A stretch of DNA of 64,000 nt from Cryoendolithus antarcticus (lineage: Eukaryota > Ascomycota > Dothideomycetes > Cladosporiales > Cladosporiaceae). Positions 46,301-54,151 of this stretch are shown one piece after another (the first letter of the stretch is position 1; the number at the start of each line of letters is the position of its first letter). The notes under the pieces are model-generated. The model ran no database searches, had not been told where the DNA came from, and saw only the letters and a program-made list of their open reading frames with translations. A program made the translations under genes and the position numbers. Location: positions 829,001 through 893,000 of the forward strand of contig NAJO01000011.1 in NCBI GenBank assembly GCA_002077065.1, in the 5' to 3' direction.

Positions 46301-47416
46301 TACGTCCCGTTGATGTACAAGCAAGTCCTCGAAGAAAGCAAGTACGCTCAACGTCGAGCGGAGATTGAGACCTTCAACAAGGAGCATAAGTGGAAGAAAC
46401 GCGGTCTCTCCATCATCCCTACGAAGTTCGGCATCTCCTTCACAGCACTGTTCTTGAATCAGGCCGGCGCGCTGGTGCACATCTACCACGACGGCTCCGT
46501 GCTCGTCGCCCACGGCGGCACTGAGATGGGCCAAGGTCTACACACCAAGATGACCATGATTGCTGCCGAAGCGCTGGGCGTGCCGCAGGAGAATGTCTAC
46601 ATCTCCGAGACGGCGACGAACACAGTCGCCAACACGTCCTCGACCGCTGCGTCCGCTTCCTCGGATTTGAACGGCTACGCGATTTGGAACGCTTGTGAGC
46701 AGCTGAATGAGCGGCTGGCGCCTTTCCGTGAGAAGCTGGGCAAGGAGGCGACGATGAAGCAATTAGCGCACGCGGCGTACTTCGATCGCGTCAATCTGTC
46801 CGCGAACGGGTTCTACAAGACGCCCGACATCGGGTATGTCTGGGGTCCTAACACCGGGCAGATGTTTTTCTACTTCACGCAGGGTGTTGCGGCGGCAGAA
46901 GTCGAGATCGATTGTCTGACTGGGGACTGGACTACGCGGAGAGCAGATATCAAGATGGATGTTGGGCGGTCGATCAACCCTGCGATCGACTACGGACAGA
47001 TTGAAGGCGCTTTTGTGCAAGGTCTCGGACTCTTCACGATGGAGGAGTCGCTCTGGCATCGTGCATCCGGCTCCATCTTCACCCGGGGCCCAGGCGCGTA
47101 CAAGATACCCGGCTTCCGCGACATACCACAAGAGTTAAATGTCAGTCTGCTGAAGGACGTGAACTGGGAAAACCTGCGCACCATTCAGCGGAGTCGTGGC
47201 GTTGGCGAGCCGCCGCTGTTTTTGGGGAGCTGTGTCTTCTTCGCTATCCGCGATGCGCTGAAGGCTGCGAGGAAAGAGTGGGGTGTTGAGGATTTGCTGA
47301 GCCTGAGGAGTCCGGCTACGGTTGAGAGGATCAGGAACTCGGTTGAGGATCCGATTTTGAAGAGGGCGGAGGTGAAGGCAAGGGAGGGGGAGAAGAGTTT
47401 CTTTGTTAGTATTTAG
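43346..47416 (+). CDS. hxA: Xanthine dehydrogenase (purine hydroxylase I)
   Basis: Single exon, 1356 aa from ATG 43346; the open frame upstream contains no other ATG. The N-terminal 2Fe-2S domain has TGTKLGCAEGGCGACTVVVS (Cys about 67, 72, 75) and NACLAP. The second cluster has CGFCTPG (about 136-139) and LCRCTGYRP. The FAD domain reads KLIGGSTETQIEVKFK and GGRQIRN-like FAGRQIRNVGTPAGNLATAS. The molybdopterin domain has GQEHFYLETNAAVAIP, RLGGGFGGKETRS, AFRGFGGPQGMF, VAHGGTEMGQGLHTKM and the catalytic Glu in RGVGEPPLFLG. All cofactor sites look complete. The enzyme oxidises hypoxanthine to xanthine and uric acid with NAD+ in the purine-use pathway; in fungi it is induced by purines and repressed by nitrogen. 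Confidence 0.96.
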   Translation: MAPGLLVSEPAVDPSQTRSLGAITEEWHDTIVFYLNGTKVSLDTADPEITLLEYLRGIGLTGTKLGCAEGGCGACTVVVSQYNPTTKKIYHASTNACLAPLVSVDGKHVITVEGIGKVDKPHPVQERIAKGNGSQCGFCTPGIVMSAYALLRNHDNPSEQEVEEAFDGNLCRCTGYRPILDAAQTFSAKRSCGMSTANGGKGCCMENGGSNGCGGKKIEGDDQPIKRFTPPGFIEYNKDTELIFPPALKKHDFRPLAFGNKRKRWFRPTRLDQLLELKAAYPSAKLIGGSTETQIEVKFKAMSYTHSVYMGDIVELRQYEFKDDHLEVGANITLTDLEDLSKQAVERYGAHAGQPFQAIYHQLRYFAGRQIRNVGTPAGNLATASPISDLNPVLVAVNATLVAMSVHETIEIPMSEFFKGYRVTALPPDAIIAAIRIPVFGKGEYMRAYKQAKRKDDDIAIVNSALRVKLSDDNVVEDCSLVYGGMAPITTAAKKAMAWLKGKTFTDPKTLEGVMSELEQDFDLRFGVPGGMATYRKTLALGFFYRFYHEILSTLPSAQKQEIDQDCIEEIEREISKGTKDHTVGEAYEQKILGKERPHVAAMKQCTGEAQYTDDIPLQKNELYGCLVLSQRAHAKIVSVDSAPALDLPGVAAYVDHNDLPNKEANWWGAPVCDETFFAVDEVFTHGQPIGVVLGTSAKVAEAGGRAVKVVYEDLPAIFTIEEAIEKESYFDHYRFINNGDVDKAFAEADHVFAGVARMGGQEHFYLETNAAVAIPKPEDGEMEIWSSTQNPSETQAYVAQVTGVAANKIVSKVKRLGGGFGGKETRSIQLAAICAVAAKKVQRPVRCMLNRDEDILTSGQRHPFLARWKVAVNKDGMLQALDADVFNNGGWSQDLSGAVVDRALSHIDGCYKIPNVFVRGRIAKTNTVSNTAFRGFGGPQGMFIAETYMEEIADHLKIPVEELRQKNMYKTNEPTHFKQELKDWYVPLMYKQVLEESKYAQRRAEIETFNKEHKWKKRGLSIIPTKFGISFTALFLNQAGALVHIYHDGSVLVAHGGTEMGQGLHTKMTMIAAEALGVPQENVYISETATNTVANTSSTAASASSDLNGYAIWNACEQLNERLAPFREKLGKEATMKQLAHAAYFDRVNLSANGFYKTPDIGYVWGPNTGQMFFYFTQGVAAAEVEIDCLTGDWTTRRADIKMDVGRSINPAIDYGQIEGAFVQGLGLFTMEESLWHRASGSIFTRGPGAYKIPGFRDIPQELNVSLLKDVNWENLRTIQRSRGVGEPPLFLGSCVFFAIRDALKAARKEWGVEDLLSLRSPATVERIRNSVEDPILKRAEVKAREGEKSFFVSI

Positions 47417-48151
47417 GATTGGCGAGCGAGGCTGATTTATGACATTGTATGTTCTTGTTCCATGTCGCCCTCGCATCGTCTGCTTTCGAGGATGGCATGC
47501 GTTGTGACACCGCGGCACATATACTGTACACTGTCTGGCATATGTTACTACCCATAGGCATTCGTCGGGGAAAAAGCAGATGGGACATGTCACATTGATC
47601 TGCAGTGTGACATTGCTCTGCCGGAATAGATACTGTAAGGAAATTAGGTTTGATCTGCAGAACAAGGTTTGATCTGCACCAGGCTTCACCGCAGGTACAA
47701 ATTATAGAAGTTCTATCACAAGATATTGAGTCACTATTTCGCTCTTCTTGCAGTGTCCCTCTATCGAGCGTTCTGTAGCGACGATTAAACTCACTGACTA
47801 CGCTCGCTGTTCCTCGCCTATGGCACTTCCAAAAGTGCATCAACGAAGGTCGTTCGCATCTGGTCGGGTTGTGCTCCAGATGGAACCCTGCGCAAGCCAC
47901 AAACCTCTCCAGCTCCGAGCTAGGTGGTGTCTTCTGGCCAGGCTCAATTCAAGAACATCGCCACACCCTGCTCCTTGCAGCACCTTATGATACTTTTGGG
48001 TCGACCGTCCAGTCAAGCGCCACTGGCTGTAGAGGGTTTCTAGAGCCCCGGCACTATGCAAGCCATGCTGCTCCATGGCAGACCAAGGTAAGTACTACAG
48101 TCGTCTCGCACCTTTGTCACTCTCAGTCTCTTCTCGCTCCCAACCGCAGTC
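47417..48151. other. Intergenic region
   Basis: 3' flank of xanthine dehydrogenase and 5' side of the secreted protein gene. It ends with an intron-like segment (GTAAGT at 48089, ACCGCAG before 48150) that may be a 5' UTR intron. Nothing else recognised. Confidence 0.45.
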
Positions 48152-49394
48152 ATGTCGTTCTTCCTTGTCAGCCTGTTGGCATTCTGTCAAGTTTGGCAGG
48201 TACTCGCAACAATTACAACAAGCACAGTGCCAATTTGCTCGCAGCAGCCGTACAAGGCCATCCTACCTCTTTCCAAGTATGCTCCGGCACAGAGCTTCTG
48301 TTCGAGCAAATACCCTCTACCAACGTGCTCAATTACAGTGACTGCCACTGCCGTCTCCACGGTCACGAACACCGTCTCGATTACCCCAAGCACGCGGACT
48401 GTAGTTGCTTCGACTCTGCTCACCACTTCCACCACTGGTACTACAACCCTCGAGACGACAGCTGCGACTACGACTGCGTCTGTTATCGTCACAAGTGTTA
48501 CTACCATAGTTTTCGGAACCTCGACTGCCACGATCACAGTGCCTACCACCAGCACAGTGGTGCTGGTCGCAAAGCGAGGGGAATCAGAGGTTACAGCTGT
48601 GAGCATCAGTATCACTTACCAAGAAGCCAGATGCTGATATAGGATAGGCTGCAGTCGTCGCACGCGCAGACACTTCGGCAAGCGCCTTGTTCTCACTCGC
48701 CGCCCAAGCCAAGTCAATCATAAGCACAGCGTGCAGCTGTATCGAGAAGCCAGTGCCGTGTGTCACGGTTACAGCCACGACCACACGCCAGACCATAATT
48801 ACACGCACGGCAACATTCACGGCGACGGCTTCTGTCGTCTCGACCAGCGTCAACAATGTCCAGGCGATTGCTACGTCGTTCATCACACAAATCATTTCGA
48901 CAACAGTAACAAGAATAGCCACCGCAGACATCGCGACAACGACGACCCTCTCCGTTACAGCCGTTAGCACCGTCACAGCCTGCGCGAACCCGACGCAAAC
49001 GTTTACCCTCCAAGTCAATTCGGGTGAAAGGAAGGGAATGTACATCCACGAGGACGAACATGCTAATCTGCTGGCTGATCCAAATGTGACCCCTCAAGGC
49101 TTCTATCTCGACAACAACGGCGCCCTGACAGACACAGCGGGGCGTATACTCGTCGACTACACTGGCGGCAACGGGGGTGATGAATTCGTAACGCTGTTTA
49201 CAGCCGAGCAAGTCGCCACATACAACCTTGTGGCCGCCACTTGTTCCATCAGGTCTGACCAGTCGCTGTCGTGCGTCGCTGGTCAACTCACCATTTTCGC
49301 TTTTATTTCCAATTTTCTGGTCTTCAGTCCAACCTCGGACCGGGGAGAGATTGGATTGACCGTTGTACCGCTTTGCTCTCTGCCGGGTGTCTAA
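48152..49394 (+). CDS. Secreted Ser/Thr-rich surface protein
   Basis: Exons 48152-48598 and 48648-49394, joined in phase 0 (SEVTA|AAVVARAD), 397 aa. A signal peptide is visible (MSFFLVSLLAFCQVWQVLA). It is followed by an ordered Cys-bearing part (PICSQQPYKAILPLSKYAPA) and long Thr/Ser/Val repeats such as TVTNTVSITPSTRTVVAST, likely O-glycosylated. The C-terminal 130 residues read FTLQVNSGERKGMYIHEDEH, VTPQGFYLDNNGALTD and FVTLFTAEQVATYNLVAATC, a compact domain seen in many predicted fungal surface proteins. An alternative start joins ATG 48075 (MADQ) by a GTAAGT..CAG intron in frame to VMSFFLV. No GPI signal is evident. Probably cell wall-associated; exact role unknown. Confidence 0.7.
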
Positions 49395-50553
49395 CGAGGT
49401 TGTACTTGTTCCTGGGCATTCGCAACTGAGCTAGATCGTCCGTTTGGTGAGCACAAAGACGGGAATTCACAGCGATGGAAGAGACTGCGAAATTGGGATT
49501 TTAAGGAATCTGGTCAACATTGTCCTCTCAGCACTTTTCATAGACTGCTGACACGGCGATGCGCCTGCTATGGGCGCAGGGAGTCGCCACGGGGTCAGTC
49601 ACTAGAAGTATTCTTTCGCAGCGGTGACAAACGGAATGGATCAAATCTAAGAAACATCAGAATCACCCTGAGCGGACGATTGCATCGACCTTCCAGTGAC
49701 AGTCTACGTGCAAAAGCCGCTCAAGTGATGCATTTGTAGCGGCACATCTCTGGCATTCAGACGTCGATAGTAGCACAATCAGCTTCAGCAAAAGGGTACG
49801 GCATGCCGATCGTGCGCGCGGTAGGGCGGCTTGCTTTGTCGCTCATGGACATGTGCGTGAACATGTAGTCATGAACATGTCGCCGGTCTGTTGAAGTCAC
49901 CACAGGCGATGCCGTGCGTGTCCGTGTCGACTCCCCCGCTCTCTGGGTTCTCGGCTGTCAAGATCCGTACCACGTGTTTGGCAGGCTCCGTGCCCGAAAC
50001 CGAGCCCATGGTCCCTTGGTCCAGACCATGCTGAACTCTCCACTGCGGAGGGTTTCATAAAGAACGTCAGCAGTAAGCCCTTGCAATGCGATCGACTGTA
50101 ATAATTTATGCCATGCCGGAAAGATAGTAGAGTCGCGTTTGAAAGGTACATCGACACCACACTGTTTTCGGAGACAGCGCCTCTTCCACGCAGTTCCGGG
50201 CGAGGTGAAAACGCCACGCAGCCCGAAGGAGCAATGCGTGGGCGTCGCACGCCAAAGTGGAGCAGCTGAAGTGCGAGTCGCTTGGCCGAGATCTTGCTTA
50301 TCACACGCTGAACAGCCACGCAGGCGCGGGAGTCCCATAGTAGGTGTTGTTATCGTGCTCCTCTCCTTACGTTCTCCTTCTCACCGTCGACATCCATGAT
50401 TTCGGCGTAGGACTTCACAACGAGAGCGCTGCAAGATAGCGCAATGTACATGTCTGGCGGATTCGACACTGCACAAGACGACGAGACACCGCAGGAATAC
50501 CCATGAGCTAGGCTTGAACACGGCGACACTGGATACAGGGAGGACCGGTCACG
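49395..50553. other. Intergenic region
   Basis: 1.2 kb between two plus-strand genes. The minus frames at 49897-50338 overlap each other and show no family features. A near-repeat of ACATGT..GAACATGT occurs at about 49849-49880. No gene recognised. Confidence 0.45.
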
Positions 50554-51909
50554 ATGGTGCCATTCGTGATAGAGTCATGGATCTGGTTCAGTTGCGTTAT
50601 GCTGATCGCACTGAGTCGATTGTACGCCGGCCGAGACACTATCGAGTCTGCACATAGACTGACAATGCGCTCACAGCCTCTCTCGGTACATGGCCCTGGG
50701 CAAATCGCTCAAGCACTTCCAAGCAGACGAATATGTTATGCTGGTCGTGCTCTGCTTCTACACGACCCTGATAGTCACCATCAACATCGTAGCGAACTCA
50801 TCGAGCAACCTACTTCCACCTGGATATGACACCTCGCACATCACCGCGGAGGATCGCAGACAACGAGTATATGGGAGCAAGCTAGTGCTAGTCGTGGAGG
50901 AGAGCCAGTGTGTGACTATCTGGGGCGCAAAGGCATGTCTGCTGATCATGTACTTGCGACTCACGACCATGCGAAAAGAGAACATTGCGATCAAGGTACT
51001 GGCAGGCTATGTTGCGGGCACTTTCGTACTCATGGAGATCCTGTATCTTGGCGTCTGGTGTCGCCCATTCTCGAATTACTGGTAAGCATGAGCATACGAA
51101 CGCCACTCAATTTGTCACTGACGTGCTCCTCTAGGGCTCTACCAACGCCAAACCCGCAATGCGACGCCGCTACCAACCACCTAATCACGAACGCAGTCTT
51201 TAATCTGACCTCAGACATCGCCATGCTTGCGATCGGTCTACCGATGTTCCTCCGCCTGACCATGCCTTGGACTAAGAAAGTGCCACTCATAGGCATCTTC
51301 TCCCTTGGCGTGTTCGTCATTGTTGCAGCGATCATGAACAAGGTCTACTCGTTTGGATCGCCATTTGGCAGTGAATGGGTGTACTGGTATGTTCGCGAAA
51401 GCTCCACAGCTCTGATTGTGGCGAACCTACCCTTCATCTGGCTGCTGTACCGGAAGCTATTCGGAATCACCGGGACAGGAGACACGAGGATGGGGAGTCT
51501 TCATCACACGATATCGATGGGCACTACTCGAGGAAGAAGGGCAACGGTGGATCCCATCGAAGGGCGCAAGATGTCAGATGGTACAGACCCGGATCTCGAA
51601 GCTACCAAACCTCTGGACCGAATGCGTACACACAGCGGGAGTATGACTTTTGAGGAGATGCTTAGAGCAGAGAGGGTGGTTAGCGTCGGTGAGAAGCCTG
51701 CGACACCCTACACACACCCGGCGCTATTCTATGGGTCAGGCGCGAGAAAGAACACGAGAGCTGAGAGTCCGTTGGAGCATGCCATTCTGCGAGATAGCCT
51801 CGAGCAGGACACTGTGAGGAGAGGCTCGGAAGTGGAGCATCAGTATGCTAGGACGCCGGCGAGTTCGCAGGCGACTGGGAGCCAGAAGAGCCCGAGTTCC
51901 TTTGCGTGA
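50554..51909 (+). CDS. Integral membrane protein, fungal rhodopsin-like (PTH11-related) family
   Basis: Exons 50554-50621, 50677-51081 and 51135-51909, in frame, 415 aa. It starts MVPFVIESWIWFSCVMLIAL and continues SRFLSRYMALGKSLKHFQAD EYVMLVVLCFYTTLI. Seven hydrophobic segments follow to about residue 290 (LITNAVFNLTSDIAMLAIGL, VPLIGIFSLGVFVIVAAIMN, YVRESSTALIVANLPFIWLL). The loop VVEESQCVTIWGAKACLLIM and the pattern SDxxMLxxxxP are typical of the large ascomycete family of seven-helix proteins with a rhodopsin-like domain. The C-terminal 130 residues are hydrophilic with Ser/Arg stretches, likely cytosolic. Some family members sense surface cues at the plasma membrane, but most are unstudied; a receptor role here is inference. 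Confidence 0.83.
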
Positions 51910-52556
51910 ATGAAATGCATATCCGAGAGGTCAAGGAATGGACGACTTGAGTGTCGGAATAAACGAGCGACACTTTAAGGCCTATGAGGACTGCGGCACC
52001 ATGTTCGGAGAGTGAGAATTGACCGAAACGTGCTGCGGAGCAGAAAGCCTGCCAGGATTTACTAAGCCCTGCGGAGGTTACGAGCAGGCAGGTGACAAAC
52101 TCCCCACGATGGACCTCCATGGGCTTGCTCGTCCCAGTGGAAGCTGTGAGATACCGCGCTATTGTGTCAAAGTGACAGAAGAGGACAGGGCAGAGGTGGG
52201 CACCATAGAAGTTGCTCCTGCCGGTCACACTACGACCTTCGACCTCACAGCATCGATGCAGGTTCAGCTGGCAGGGCATACTTCAAGTCGTGGAGCGGGG
52301 AGACCCTCGAAGAGCAGTGCCGGAGTTGACAGTAGTCTGTTGTGACCGACCCCGAGAATGTCGGAGACGTAAACATTGTGCTTACTACAGGCGTTGAGAC
52401 CGGCGGAGGACGGTTATTAGCGGGGCGTCCACGGTCAAGGACGATTTCCTTGTGAATAGATACCCATATTGCGAAACGAGATAAGCAGGCTTGGCTGTCC
52501 AAGCAGCTCTCCCGGAGTTTAAGATACGTATGATCACCATTGGGGAACCTCAATGA
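51910..52556. other. Intergenic region, convergent
   Basis: 3' flanks of the membrane protein gene (plus) and of MTGLxFxT copy 4 (minus). Nothing coding recognised. Confidence 0.45.
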
Positions 52557-53183
52557 TCAGTTAATCAAGCCCTCCTCCCTTAGCCTCCTGATCTCCACCT
52601 CCCTCACCTCACGATTTTCGTCACTCAAATCCATACCAATCGACTCGTACTCGTACTCGAACCAACCATCCTCGTCTCCATCTTCTCCCCCACAGAACTC
52701 ATCGAAGTTCATGTTAGCGATCTCCAGGTTCACGAAAATATCGTTGACCTCCTCCCACGGCACGCGGACCTTGTTGAACCCAGTGACGCGCTCAGCTCCC
52801 ACCTCGTCGGCGTCTTCGTCGTCCTCGTATCGATGCTCGAGGATGATGGCCGTCCCGTCTGTGACACCTTGATCGTCGATGATTAGGAAGAGACCAGCAT
52901 CGGTGTCTGGGCGTTGTTTCTCGTCGACACGACTAATGTCTAGCATGTATGACTCGATGTCACTGATCGATGCACCGGTCCAGGCGTTGTCTTCCAGGGA
53001 GATCGGGACAAGAGCAGGATTCAAGGGATCGACCTCTAGCTCATAGGCATTGCGCGATGTGACGAGATAGTAATTCGAGGCTCCATCGAGGTATTCCCAG
53101 TTCCGCAGTAATGTAGAAGCGAGGTTGAGGCGTTTGATGTTATGTGGTGATGAAGGGCAAGTGATGAAGATGAGGCCGGTCAT
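52557..53183 (-). CDS. MTGLxFxT-family protein of unknown function, dispersed copy 4
   Basis: Single exon, 208 aa. MTGLIFITCPSSPHNIKRLN, LLRNWEYLDG, LVTSRNAYELE, DNAWTGASISDIESYMLDI, GLFLIIDDQGVTDGTAIILE, EVNDIFVNLEIANMNFDEFC, DGWFEYEYES and EVEIRRLREEGLIN align block by block with the three tandem copies about 10 kb away. The acidic stretch EDDEDADE and the NGTAIILEHR block are shared with copy 3. It lies on the same strand as the array but is separated from it by xanthine dehydrogenase, the secreted protein and the membrane protein genes. Function unknown. Confidence 0.75.
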   Translation of the reverse strand: MTGLIFITCPSSPHNIKRLNLASTLLRNWEYLDGASNYYLVTSRNAYELEVDPLNPALVPISLEDNAWTGASISDIESYMLDISRVDEKQRPDTDAGLFLIIDDQGVTDGTAIILEHRYEDDEDADEVGAERVTGFNKVRVPWEEVNDIFVNLEIANMNFDEFCGGEDGDEDGWFEYEYESIGMDLSDENREVREVEIRRLREEGLIN

Positions 53184-54151
53184 GATTTGTGATGGCTTAA
53201 GCGACGGTAGAAAGCACTAATTTGTTGATGGGAGACGGCATTTCTGAGGAATTGGGCACTTATAGCTGCGAATGTTGATGCTCACCATTAATGCTGCCCT
53301 ACCTGAAAGACGGAGATCGGCAGGCGGCCGTCGTCCTGCTGCTTGTTCTCGAGCTCTGTAGACCAAATTCAAGGCCGCTCGTCGACATTCAGTATCGACA
53401 AGCTGCAGGCGGGAAGCATACCGTCACGAGTAAAGAACTCAGCCAGCCTGAGCGAATGGATTAAAACATAACTACTGGCGATGGAGGAATCATGTCTGGT
53501 CGATCGCCAAATATTACCCGAAAAGGCTCTTCGGTGGCCGGGATCTTAGCGCCACATATAAGGTTACGGTCCGCTCGAGTTCCGTCTCTGGAGCAACTAC
53601 AACTCCACCTCAACCTCGCTGCGAGACAGTGTCGCACGACCTTTTGCAATAACGAGGCAATGCTCTTTGATCCATGCCAGTCCTCGTCATTGTATGCAGA
53701 CCCGTTGCTGAAAACGATGCTGCAGGAAACGATGGACTAGAGATGCACTCCGCAGCGCCATTGCGCCACGACACGCGAGCCCCAACCTCTCGTGAACCCA
53801 CCGGCCCTGTACCCGCCCCCCAGATCTCCGTCACACAATACCATTGTCGACACAGCCAAGGGCATATGGTCTCCATGGCAAATCATTCGACGAACTTACT
53901 CGCCATCGTTCCGTTGTTGACGAACAGATGGCTGGTGCGCTCCAATGTGGGTTTGCCATGGGCCATATAATCTCGAGGTAAGTCTCCTGCAGCCAGCCGG
54001 TATCTCTCATTATCGTGATCTTCTTCTCAACTGTTACACTACCTTGCCACTCACTTGGAGGAGACGCAAGCTTCCTCGTCGCTACAAGTCACCGTCATTT
54101 TCTCCTTGTACAGGCTCTTGATCTCGGACAGTGTCACTCACAATCGCTGCC
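53184..54151. other. Divergent intergenic region
   Basis: Between MTGLxFxT copy 4 (minus) and the laccase gene (plus). Presumed promoters. The CCATATAA at 53963 could be a TATA-like element of the laccase gene, but it lies about 190 bp before the ATG. No gene recognised. Confidence 0.4.

Noticed and set aside
45269..46534. 421-codon open frame antisense to xanthine dehydrogenase
   Set aside because: It mirrors codon usage of the well-supported sense gene and has no family features or start context; a shadow frame.
49897..50338. Two overlapping minus-strand frames upstream of the seven-helix protein gene
   Set aside because: They overlap in different frames over the same bases, with no recognisable domain or splice structure.
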